Origin: Mactra quadrangularis | Lineage: Eukaryota; Mollusca; Bivalvia; Venerida; Mactridae | Direction: 5' to 3' | DNA length: 64,000 nucleotides | Assembly (NCBI GenBank): GCA_025267735.1 | Contig: CM046307.1 | Location: 39,051,231-39,115,230, forward strand | In this document: positions 30,898 through 43,000 of the stretch, piece by piece | Layout: each line of letters begins with the position of its first letter | How positions within the stretch are numbered: position 1 is the stretch's first letter | Translations under genes and position numbers: made by a program | The notes under the pieces: model-generated | The model's database searches: none | Told to the model about the DNA's origin: nothing | The model's input: only the letters and a program-made list of their open reading frames with translations

Positions 30898-32515
30898 TTT
30901 TCATTAGGAAATCATTTCAAACTTTGAACATACAGATTTATGAATTACAACTGTCCCAACACAGATGAGAGAGTATCTCTCTTTTTCGTCAGGACATCAT
31001 TTCAAATTTTGAATACAGTGTATACAGATTTTTTTATTTATATTTATTTTTATTTATTGGATTTAACGCCGTATTAACACATTTTAGGTCATTTCACGGC
31101 GTCCAGCGCACCTAACCTAGCTTTCCTGGACCTTTGTCTATAACCAGTACTCACCTACCCTTCCACAAGGCCGGAAACTTCTCCATATTATCTAATCAAT
31201 GGAGGAAAATTGACATTATTGTCTAATTTTCATGGAAGGGTATAACCTCCCCGGGTGGGATTCGAACCCGCACCCCCTCGGGCACGAGTATCCAAATCCC
31301 GGCGCGTTACCAATTGCGCTATCGACCCGGGTGAATATACAGATTTGTGAGTTTCAACTGTCCCAAAACAGATGAGAGAGTCTCTCTCTGTTTGATAAGG
31401 ACATCATCTCAAATCGTTCTTACATATTGAATATACATATTTATGAGTTACAACTGTCCCAACATTTCAAATATTGAACAAACAGATTTGTGAGTTTCAA
31501 CTGTCCCAAAACAGATGAGAGACTCTCTCTCTCTCTGTTTAATAAGGACATCATCTCAAATCTTTCTTACGTATTGCATATACTGATTCGTGAGTTACAA
31601 CTGTCCCACCACAGATGAAAGAATATCTTTCTTTTTGATAAGGATATCATTTTAAATCTTTCTTTCGTATTGCATATATACTGATTTGTGAGTTACAACT
31701 GTCCCACCACAGATGAAAGAATATCTTTCTTTTTGATAAGGACATCATTTTAAATCTTTCTTAAGTATTGAATATACTGATTTAAGTGAAACAACTGTCC
31801 CAAAACAGATGAGAGAGTATCTCTCATTTTGATAAGGACATCATTTCAAATTTTGAATATACAGATTTGTGAGTTTCAACTGTCCCAAAACAGATGAGAG
31901 AGTCTCTCTCATTTTGATGAGGACATCATTTCAAATATTGAACAAACAGATTTGTGAGTTTCAACTGTCCCAAACAGATGAGAGAGTCTCTCTCTTTTTG
32001 ATGAGGACATCATTTCAAATATTGAACAAACAGATTTGTGAGTTTCAACTGTCCCAACACAGATGAGAGAGTCTCTCTCTTTTTGATGAGGACATCATTT
32101 CAAATATTGAATGTACAGATTTGTGAGTTTCAACTGTCCCAAAACAGATGAGAGAGTCTCTCTCTTTTTGTAAGGACATCATTTCAAATTTTGAATATAC
32201 AGATTTGTGAGTTTCAACTGTCCCAACACAGATGAGAGAGTCTCTCTCTTTTTGTAAGGACATCATTTCAAATTTTGAATATACACATTTGTGAGTTTCA
32301 ACTGTCCCAAAACAGATGAGAGAGTCTCTCTCTTTTTGTAAGGACATCATTTCAAATTTTGAATATACAGATTTGTGAGTTTCAACTGTCCCAAAACAGA
32401 GGAGAGAGTCTCTCTCTTTTTGTAAGGACATCATTTCAAATTTTGAATATACAGATTTGTGAGTTTCAACTGTCCTAGCACAGATGAGAGACTGTCTTAA
32501 CGTAGATGAGAGAAT
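30898..32515 (+). repeat. 84-bp satellite array, interrupted by a SINE
   Basis: The core TTTCAACTGTCCCAA plus GATGAGAGAGTCTCTCTC and GACATCATTTCAAAT repeats with a period of 84 bp (for example 32118, 32202, 32286). Units at both edges are more diverged than the centre. Because 84 is divisible by three, frames stay open, giving repeat-only reading frames (31869-32066 + and 32045-32434 -) that I do not call genes. Confidence 0.93.
31056..31332 (-). mobile_element. SINE-B inserted in the satellite
   Basis: Reverse strand: a complete tRNA-like head starting CCCGGGTCGATAGCGCAATT with a B box GGTTCGAATCCCACCCGGG (reading through the head), body, and GGCGTTAAATCC tail. TATACAGATTT at 31021 and 31336 looks like the target duplication. 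Confidence 0.88.
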
Positions 32516-32532
32516 ATGTCTCTTTCTGTTCT

Positions 32533-33112
32533 GAGGACAGTTTTCCCCACTGGGATTAACCTCTTTTAAAACTTAGAGATAAGTGATATTAGGACATGTC
32601 ACATGATCCTTAATGAAAGATGTTTTGTACAAACATTTCGAATAACAAACACCATTTTCATGGGCAAATACTTTTATGACACATAGTAATTGGAGTTACA
32701 TAGAGATCTAAACATTAAAAATTCAATCATTAAACATGTATATTATACATGCTATGAAGACTTTTTAGGCTTAAACTGAGATAAAACTATGCCAAATAAA
32801 ATTCCATCTGGAAAAAAATGAACATGCTCGTCTTAGCATTACAAATTGTTGTAACAATGTGACATTGAGATAATGTAAATATTTTGTGTGATATTTCCGC
32901 CACTGACCGATTCATATCACATGTTTTATCGTTAAGCAATAAAAACGACCTGCATGTTCTATACAAAAAAGTGAAAATATACACGTTCTGTCGCTATACT
33001 ACGTTACGCACAGAACTTTAAATTTCATTTGCTCTCATCTTAAATTGGACAGTTGTTCCCACTAGGATGAATCTCATTTATTTTCCGAGATAAATGGTGT
33101 TAGTCATGTCTT
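32533..33112 (+). repeat. Pair of about 65-bp direct repeats flanking 450 bp
   Basis: GGACAGTT..CCCACT and GAGATAA.TG...GTTAG/TTAGG occur at 32533-32603 and 33048-33112. The space between holds no gene. Confidence 0.55.
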
Positions 33113-33900
33113 CATATAAAATGAGAATTAATTTCAATTGCAGAGAGAGACAGTTGGGACATGTCCCCTCAATTAATTATCTCACTCGTCCTCGTTTTGT
33201 TGTTTCTCTCTGATCGTTAAATGTTAAGTAAACAAAAAATTGAATGAGCACGGTATAGGGGAGGCAATACTGATTAAAAATCGAAAGAGAGTTGTTTGCA
33301 AAATAGCCCCTTCCACTAGTCCCCAGATTGCAGAATGACATGTACGGTCCCAAGATTACGTTTTGAAACATCCAGAGAGAGAAGGAGAGAGAGAGAGAGG
33401 GTGGGTGGGGTGATGAGTAATATTCACAATAAATTCGTTCTACAGAAACTTCATTCTCGTACCCAGATGTTGTCAAAATTCTCGATTTAGAATAAATGAC
33501 AAGCGCTGGGTACTAGAATGCAGTACCCTGGAATTGGGACATTTTTTACGGTTATTATTTAAGCGGTCATAGCATAGAGTGGGATATAAATTGAATGCCG
33601 TGGCAGAAAAGCACTGATTAATATCAAATAATTAATGGGTGGATTTCAGTCAATTATACGTTTGTGGCACTAGAGAAGTTAAGAATAAAACCACTGTTTG
33701 TGTCTTACACCAACAACCATAGAAATATAACATCAAATTACACAAATGAACTTGCATTACAACAAATTGTCGTGAAACGGGTTTTAATCGTACAAACACG
33801 TTCGAACTGCATGTACTTCATAATTAGATGCCCGTGACAATTTATACGTCGCTAGCCCAAAAATTTAGATCAGTCTAGCCTACCGGAACAAAACAAAATT
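33113..33900. other. Region upstream of gene 3; GA microsatellite
   Basis: A GA-rich run lies at 33374-33400. No coding-like frame. The last part is probably promoter of gene 3, but no core element could be assigned. Confidence 0.4.
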
Positions 33901-33965
33901 TATCCGCTAGATGTCGTTTTCGCGCCAGAATAATCAGTAATGGTGGACGTTGCCTCTACGGAATT

Positions 33966-34028
33966 ATGCTCCGTAATTTTAGTAAGATTCTCAACAATAT
34001 CTGCCCTGATTTGGCGGAAGACATAGTG
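33966..34028 (+). CDS. Gene 3 candidate first coding exon
   Basis: 21 codons from ATG to a GTAATG donor, phase 0, which matches the next exon. Two short upstream ATG frames (33911 and 33940) precede it out of frame. No other start exon was better, but transcript support is lacking. Confidence 0.42.
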
Positions 34029-37000
34029 GTAATGTTTTTATGATTCATTTGGTGTGATTATTAAATGTATCTCATAGTGTCAGATTTGTGATTTGAGGAT
34101 TTTCTTGCAATGTTTATATCACAACAGGTTGTGTTGACATTTTCGTCATCCGTGGATGCTGGACGGTTAGATTCTGTATTTGACGTCTCTGCGTGTATAT
34201 GGATCCTAAAGTGAAGCCTTAACGTATTAATAATGGTTGTGTTTGAATGTAGCATTGTGAAACGACTGGTTTACGCTCAAATCAAATAAATTTGGCCGTG
34301 CCTTTGAAAAGTTTCATGTTGTAATTAGGTCACCAATGAGAGTAAGCTCCCTTGGATTTTTCATTTTTCGACATATTTCTTCCTGATCGAAAATATGTAT
34401 GTATTTGCTTATATTTCACTTATGTTGAATGTAATATCTCAGTCAGATTGATAAATTTATTTTTCCATTTGCAGGTTTATGTTATTTAGTTTATTTGGCT
34501 GACAGTGTTGCATCATGATTAAAACTAAAAGTAGATGATTACAAATGAAATGACTGAGCGGCCATTACTGGTTTGTATCTATTTTTTCCATTGCTTGATT
34601 TCAAGTTCTTTATTAATGTTGTCTGAATGAAATTAAAATTTTAGTGAGTTTGTTTTACTTTACTCACTTCTGGGACAGAAGAAACTTGTTTGAGTAATAA
34701 AAAACAATGGTACTATCTTTTGCCCGATTCAAAAACTGGAAATATCAATATATACACTATTCCTATATATATAAGACCCTTTGCAGCTCTTTTAACTCAG
34801 GGAAATACTTAAATTAACCTGTACCAACCATTGTAAGAACACAGATAATTTTCAGCTTTAGTCATGTAGTCCCTACTATCTTTTGGTCTAGTACAACTTA
34901 ACCTATGAACAACTTGCTCTGAGAACTACTGAACCCATCTGCAGGTTGAGTTGTCAGTACTTATGGGTTGAGCTGTCTCAGATAAAGTGGTCCTAAACTT
35001 ACTGTAACAATACCCCTGTTGTGCTGGAGAAACTGGATGGTAAAACAAAGTTTAATAAATAGTCTATCTTCATCTGTTAAATTTTTAGCTAATCAACGTT
35101 GAGAATAAGTGACACATACATTAAAAAAATATTTTAAAATTGTGACCGAGACATGTTCATTTTGCTTTGTTCTGTACTACATCATACCATTGATATTTAT
35201 CAAATTTACATACTTTTACATCTGCATATTAAGTCCAACATTTGTTGACTGATTATGTTTTTGAGTGCCCTAGTGGCCAACAATCAGTTATAAAAGGGAC
35301 AATTTCAAATCATAAAAGACATTAAGTGCAACAGAAATTCAGAATACCTTGTTTTCTAGACTTTTTACTTACAACAACAGCTTTGCAGTGCTTTTAATTA
35401 GCATTGATTTACGCTTATCACCATTATGCAGGGCATTTTTTGTCAAAATTGTGAAGGGGCCTGGGCCTGTTCATTTTGTGAAAAAAAAGCACGATGCGTC
35501 ATGAAATTGTGAAAAAAAAACTGTAAAAAATGAGAACAATAAAGCTTCTTTCAGACTTGAATTGACTTCTATTTTGTTCAAGACAAGGTTTCTCAAGTGG
35601 TCTTACAATGGCTTTGTTGTAACTTAAAGTTAGTACAATTCACAGAATATAGTGATTTTATATCAAATAGTAAACTAAAAGTATTTATTTTTCATTTCAA
35701 TTGATCAGATCTTCTGGTTTAGCATGTTTGCTTGCTGGAATATGTACATCAACAGAGGTAAAAATCATTAAGGGCCATTTTAAAAATATATCATAAATGT
35801 CCTAAATTTTGACCTTTCTTTGTTTAAATATTTTCTTTAAAACTACTATCTGCTATAAAACATCATACCTTTTGTTAAATCATACTTTTCATGCAGCAAT
35901 AGATGTTGTTTAATGTTTTTAGAGTAATAGATAGATTATGTGACGAATATTTTAAAAATTTCACATATTCAATCGATGTTTATTCTTGAAATCGAAAAAA
36001 TGAGGGAATTTACCCTTACTTATTGCTAAATTAAGAAAATCGGAAAATCAAAATGATAAAAAATTATTTAATTACAATGTAATTTGAACGATCTTTCCCT
36101 TTATTGGCGATAGCGTCGGTCGCGAAAATGTATGACAGTACGAAATAAAATACTTTATTCGTTGTAGAATGATTCATATATACGATTATTTTGACGTGGA
36201 ATTCAACTATTATTATTATCATTTAATAAGAGTTTATTTTTGTGGTCAACTTTAATTGTCTTTAAAAAACGCATTTGCAAACTGGCAATTATACGTATAT
36301 TTAAACTGCTTTAAACAACATGCTCATAATTAAATACAATTATCAATTTAACGGCTAGCATCAAAAAGCTTATCTACTTGAATCAATGCATTACAAGTAA
36401 AAAATTGCTGCTAAATGCAGCAAAGGGATTGTCACGGCAAACAAAAGAGAATGATTAAGTATAATCTAAAGGTAACTCAAAAGAGCATTATATTGAATTG
36501 TCATGTTAAGGTTTTCCAGTAATTAAAAGGTAACTTGTCATAAAACGTTTTTCTGTTCAAATGTAACAATCTCGTTCCAAAAGCCTAGTAAGATTCTCGA
36601 TACTAGTTAGATTGAGAATCTTGACAAATTTGGAGTACGCGAATGGTATGGATCTAGACACCATCTTTATGCCGATAGGATGTTTGGTTTTAGTTGGATT
36701 TATTTCCAGTAATTCATATTTGCATGACGTTTAAAAAGATCGGCAGAAGGGAAAACATAGTTCTTCAGAACAGAAGCTATTTACATGACTTATCGCTTCT
36801 GTTTAGTCAAGTGCTCCTCACATTGCGGATCTGTTCTTACCAATCCGTGTAACCATCATCAAACTAATGCATAACTGTTCAGCATCTTTGAATTTCGACA
36901 TTTTGATTTTACAGGCGTGAACATTTGTTGCATTTATTGCATTTATTTTTTAATCACGAGACAGTCATGCAATCTAAATGTGTGTGTCTTTGCCTTGAAA

Positions 37001-40000
37001 TAGAAATATCAGTTTGCGCATAGTATTTAAGCAGAGGTAGAGAGTCAGCGAGTGAATCTTTCAAACCAGTGTATTAGAGAGTAGTCATACCTTTACTTGT
37101 TACGGAAGAATTTTGTTGCCGGATACACGAAAGGATTTAACATGTATTTGAAAAGATGCACTTAAATACAAAAGGCAAGCTATTTCGAATAGAAATCATT
37201 TTTCTTAATAATGAATTCACTCGGACTCGAGAAAACATATTCCATTCGAACAAATTAAAAACTGGCGAGCTTTTCACCTAGGTGTAAATGTCCGTCATTT
37301 TAACTCCCTTAAAATTACCTGGTCCGTCTGATCAATAGTCCGTCAATATAGTACCAAACTTTTCATAATTAAAAAAAGTCTGCAAAAATAATCTTATATC
37401 TGCTCGATCTATAACCAGAAGCAAATTCAATTACACAAAACGCTACAGTACGTTACATAACGATGCATTCGGAACTCCTCGGTCATACATTTGTTTACTT
37501 TAACGCCGGACATTTTAAAATAGCGTCCAAATATGTCCGAGATTATTCGCAGCAAATGGACGAGGACTTCCGAATGTATCGTTGCGGAACGTTCTATAAC
37601 GTTCGCAGTTACTGAACTCAACCCTGGTCCGTAACTCTTATGCTCTTAAAATTAACTGGTCCGCTGCACTTAATCATAGTTAGAAAAGATCGCCAATAAA
37701 GCTCAGTAAGAGTAAGAATTAAGAGTCAATGTTACACGATTACGCTTCTTTATTTATACAGTCGGCTAATAAGAAAAAAAGGTATATTATTAAAATATAT
37801 GAATCATATCAAATTAGTTTTCAAATGATAAATGCTCTAACAGTTGAAATATATAATATTTACAACAATATGTGATGAAGCAATCGACGATTCTTTTAAT
37901 AGTTAAAGTCTGCAAAGTTATTTCTTAATATAATTTCGATATTGGTGTCTTATCTTTTCAAATAAAATATTGGCAAATATCAATAATATATGTACTATCC
38001 ACATATTATGATACGCATATTTGTTAAACTGTATCCGTATACTAAACTGGTCTCCTGGTCCGGTTGGTTCGCGATTTATACCTACCCCTTTTCGTGTGAT
38101 TCGAAAGGATTTGCGGAAATGTGTTGATATAAAACGCTGATTTTTCGTGTGATGCATTGTTGCAAGAAAAATTGTTTATATGGATTCCCCCAAAAATGAT
38201 TTTTTTATTTAACTTTTAACGGAAATGTGCTGTACTATGACTGCATTAAAAACAATAAATTTGTCGGCAGTGGAAATCGAAAGGATTTTTATCATTTTTT
38301 ATCACGTGACTTTTGCCCATTGCTATCAAAATCTACCCATCACAATATCACGGCGTTGAGACGCCGTGAAATCACAGTTTGTTTGTTAATTGAAACAGTT
38401 TGATTACGTAATCAATCTTATCGGGCCGACATGTAGCACTATTGATTTTATAGCGGACGCCGATTGGTCTTAATAGGTGACAAAATACACAGGGGTGATT
38501 GATAAACAATGGAGTTGCTATTCAAGCGTGTATACTAACTGCAACCCCCGCGTAGCGCGCATCGCTGATTGGTCGATTACATCAAATAGGCGGACGTAAC
38601 ATACGCTCCACTTGTTGTCGTTCCGAGTTCTTGATTCAACTATGACTCTTGAAGGCAAAATATACGCGGATCAAATTGACGCACGGACGATTTTGATTGA
38701 GGGTCAAAAAGGGGTATTTTCGAATTTCCGTGCGTCAAAAACCGAGGTCTTGGGTCTAATTCAAGCCCTGCAAAGTCCTGATAATTTGTGAAATCTCTTT
38801 GAAATTGTGAATTTTTTTCCGCTGCATTGTGAAAAAAAAGTGCAATTTTGAATTGTGAAGGGGCCGAACATCGGCCCTTGTTATAGAAGGAAAAAATGCC
38901 CTGTTATGGCATATCATTAATCAATTACTGTTAATATTATTTCAGAACTTCATTAACCTTGTCTGTTATCAGTATTGAATAACAAAACTTACTTCTAAGG
39001 TGTTTGCTATTGAAGTGTAACTACTACCATCAATATTATTAGTTCTACTTTGTTGTTTTACAGTTTTCTGATTCAAGAAAAAGAAGAATGTGGAGTTGTA
39101 ATATATGTAGTGAAGTATTTCATTCAAAGCTTTTGGTGTTGAAGCATAGACAAGTGCATAGTACATTCAGACCTTACAGATGTAGTGTTAGACGTTGTAT
39201 TAAGGTACATATTTGTCTAAATTGTTTCTCTAATCTTTTATTTTTGTGGGGGAAAAACATGAGATGTCAAGTTACTGTTCAGTGTTAGAAATAACCACTT
39301 GCCCCTTTGCCCTGCAAAGTTGAAAACGAATCGGGCAAGTTGGTTACAATAGTAGCTGTTCTGCCGGGCAAGTCAGCATTTTGGGACTTAAAACCAATTT
39401 TGCATAAAAAGTAATCATTTGTGAGTTTCTTGGTTTGTTCACTGACTGATAGCAATATATTGATCTTCTCAATCTAGTCAATCTTTCAAAGTTTAAACAT
39501 TGTCATGCAGAAATAAAATATTTCCCATGAAGAAAAGAAAAATTTAACATCAAAGTCAGGGGTGGCAAAATCAATCGTCCGCTCTGTCTGTTTTCCCAAG
39601 GCAAGTTCGGACAAGTGAATTTTTCAATAATTTTATTCTATAGTGTTTATACGGTAAAGTAACTTGACCAGTTTGCAAGAACGGTCAAGTAAACAATTCT
39701 AAGATTTCGCCGGCCCTGAAAGTTAACTCTTTAAGTGTTTATTCAGTACTTAAACTGGTAAAAATAGATTATAAATGTTAGGGCAACAGAAAGGTACTGG
39801 GGGCAAGTTAAAAAAAATCAAAATTTTGTGTCATTGTTACCCCTTGAATGGTGTTATGGTCATTCTTTTATGAGCCCCTAAACTTCACTCATAAACTTCA
39901 CTCATGAGTTTTAAATCACTCCTGAGAGAAGATTATTGAAGTAAAGTGATTTTTAGAAATAAGCAGTGCTCTCTGGAAAATTGAAACAGATGATTTCTCA

Positions 40001-43000
40001 TTACATTAAGTGTGCATCCCGACACTGAGCCACTACTATGTTAATATGACCAGGTTTTCAGATAAACTGTTAAAAAGGGATTTTGATTTAAACATCATGG
40101 GTGACCTAGATAGACTGTAGAGCTAATATTTTACCTGCCCCTCTAGCTCAGTCGGCAACACACAAGTCTACTGATCAAGGGGTCGTAGGTTTGATTCTCG
40201 GGCAGGGCATACTTTAGTGGAGCTTGGTCATGGAATAATTTTTACGGCCATTCACCTCCTACCACTGATTCTTATTATGAAGGGCAGTAGTCAGTCAATG
40301 ACGTAAGTATGGGCCAAGTAGATGGTTAACAGCTAAATCCAGAGATTTAGCCTTTCCAATAACAGTGAGTAGGTGGACTGACCCCAGTGATATAACCTAT
40401 ACAATTTGTTGCTACGGAGTTAAACCCACCAAAGAAAATAAAAGCTAATATTTTTCTTTATGTATTGTCTATTTCAGTCTTTTTCCACTCTAAGTGCTCT
40501 CCAGTGTCATCGTAGACAACATTGTGATCTTCGTACTTACCATTGTACCATTTGTGGGGGAGGTTATCTTCTAAAATCTCATTTATTACGCCACAGATGT
40601 CAACCAGGTCGCAAGAGACACCATAGATGCCATTCATGTAAAGCTACATTTTCAAGGATACTATCATTAGCTCACCATATTTATGTTCAACATCGTAAAT
40701 ACAATGTTAGAAAAAGTTTTAAGAATTTGAAGATTAAACATAGAAAATCTAAGTCTCCTATAGTTGATGACTCCAAGATCTTATTGAAAATTACAGCTGG
40801 AAAAAGTATGACTATTATTTCTCCCACAAAAACTCGTCCAGATAATGGTAATAAAAAGCGACATGGGAGAAAATCTAAAAAGAAACATAGAAAAGAGGAG
40901 AAAGAGACTAAAAGGAAAGGAATTATTCTTTCCATTAAGAAAGGTACTGTGAATTTATCTGACAAGAGAACAAGGAATAAAACTGTGCCAGAAAGATGTA
41001 GCTCGAGACTGAATAAAATTCAATCAGACTATAAAGTTGGTGAACAAAAAAGTGAATTGAAATTAACTATAAAAACTAATCTTAACTCATCAGGAGATGT
41101 ATATAAAGTTTGTGATACAAAAATGGATACTTCTCCTATTACTAGTCAAATTAGTGTGAAAAAGGCTCATAGTCTTACTGACATTGATAAAATGGATAGA
41201 TCGGGGCTTGACTCGGATATACTCAACGATACTGAGGAAGCCAAGGTTAGGAATGGTATTGTAATTACTAAAGATAAGTCCGGAAATCTATTAGCTGAAC
41301 AATTACAGTCATCTAAGGTGAAAAAGAAAGACAGAGATAATGTGTTTGATAGTTTTAGTGATGTTGGGTTGTGGAAAGTAATGCCTAGTCCTCGCACTGA
41401 CCGTCCATTAGATGTTTTAAAATTGAAATTGTCGCCTCATAAGCCTGTCAGAGTTGACACTCAGGATGATGGTTGTAATTACAATGCATCTAAATATCTT
41501 GACATTCCTATAAGTGCTGGCGTACCTAAAACTAAAAGTGACGCGTCTGGTGAGGATTCTGATGTAGTTGTTTCCTCGCCAGCATTTGATAAAGAATCTG
41601 ACGGTGGTATTAACAATGTTAATGATTCTGGTATAGAAGTACTTAGTAGTTCATCGTGCAATAGAAGTAATGGTAATTCAGTGCGATCAGTTGCTCTTGA
41701 AGACAATTCACCTACTTACTTACATACTGAGGACTCTTTGTTATCATTAGACTCTCCTTATACTGACAGTATGAACAAATCTGAACACAGTATTTGTCAC
41801 AAATGTGGTGGTATTATTCTTGAAGCCAACAATAACACTAGATCTCCTGGGAAATGTAGATGTAATCTCTCTAACCCAAACTCACCATTTCAAACACCAG
41901 TATCTCCATTAAAATCTAATTTACCAACATCAGACTCTACTAAATCAGGTACAGACAATGTATTTAGTATTGCTCACAAAAGCCTTCTGAGTCTTGATAG
42001 TAGTGGTGAAAAAGATGAACTTAGCACTGAAATGATAAGTGAACCCTCAACAGTAAATGATGAGGAAGAAAATGATGTTATGATTATAAGTTCTGAAGAC
42101 AATGCTCGCAACTCTGACAAAAGAACTAGACTTAAATTGAAAATACGACCTCTTAAAGGCTCTATTTCACCTGTGAAACAAAGTAAGAAAAGTTCACCAA
42201 AGGCTCAACTAAACAAATCCAACTCTTATGGTTTTGTGCCTGATAGTAAATTAGATGGTCTAACATTTAAAAGAGATCTCGGTGTTGAATTTGATGATGT
42301 ACAAATTCTTGAGCAAAACTTCAGTGAAATTTCAACTCCAAAAGATATTTTACCTATCAGTAGGAAGAGTTACTGTAACATGAATAATGCGAATAGTAAG
42401 TTAGAAAACACTATCCATCATGATGTCATTGTTATTGACAATGAGGGAAGTGAAAGTATTGCTAAACAAACTACTACCAATGCTATTTCAGATTCAAAGA
42501 GTGAGAACTGTCTTCACAGTCGAAAAAAGCCTTTGTTCAAGTGTAAAAAGCAGCATGAAAATAAAACTGAATCTCAGACTATAAATGACATGTCTCAAAT
42601 AACTGAACAAGAAAGTGTTAGTAATAATAAAGTGGTTACTAACAAGAAGCCTTTGTTTAAGAAAAGATCAATTTCAGGCGAAGATAAATCTAGTGCTAGC
42701 GTACCTGACACACCAGTCATCTCTCAGGTGTCAGATCTTCCATCAAAAGTGGAAGATAAAACTGTTAATTCAAAGCTTGATTCAAACACCGGTGATATTA
42801 AACTTGAATCAAAAGCTGTTGAGATTGAAATGAAGCCTAATGTGAAAACTAAAAGACTGTCGGAAGTGAGTAAATTAACTATAAGTAATGAAGATGATGA
42901 CAGTTTGGTACAACTTTCTGATGTCTGTGTTGATTCACCACCGGAAGTTCCCAAACAATCGTCAACTCCATTAGATTTATTCCAACAGCAATTCTTGTCT

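Noticed and set aside
31270..31332. Functional tRNA gene in the satellite
   Set aside because: It is the head of a SINE-B copy with a target duplication around the whole element.
32045..32434. 129-codon protein of 28-residue repeats
   Set aside because: It arises because the 84-bp satellite period is divisible by three; kept only as a finding.
35700..35754. Possible extra small exon of gene 3
   Set aside because: It has AG and GT borders, but entering in phase 0 it leaves in phase 1, and the next exon then reads into a stop.
40460..40477. ATG at 40460 as start of the zinc-finger protein
   Set aside because: It lies before a good acceptor, and splicing from 39204 completes a finger interrupted at this point.
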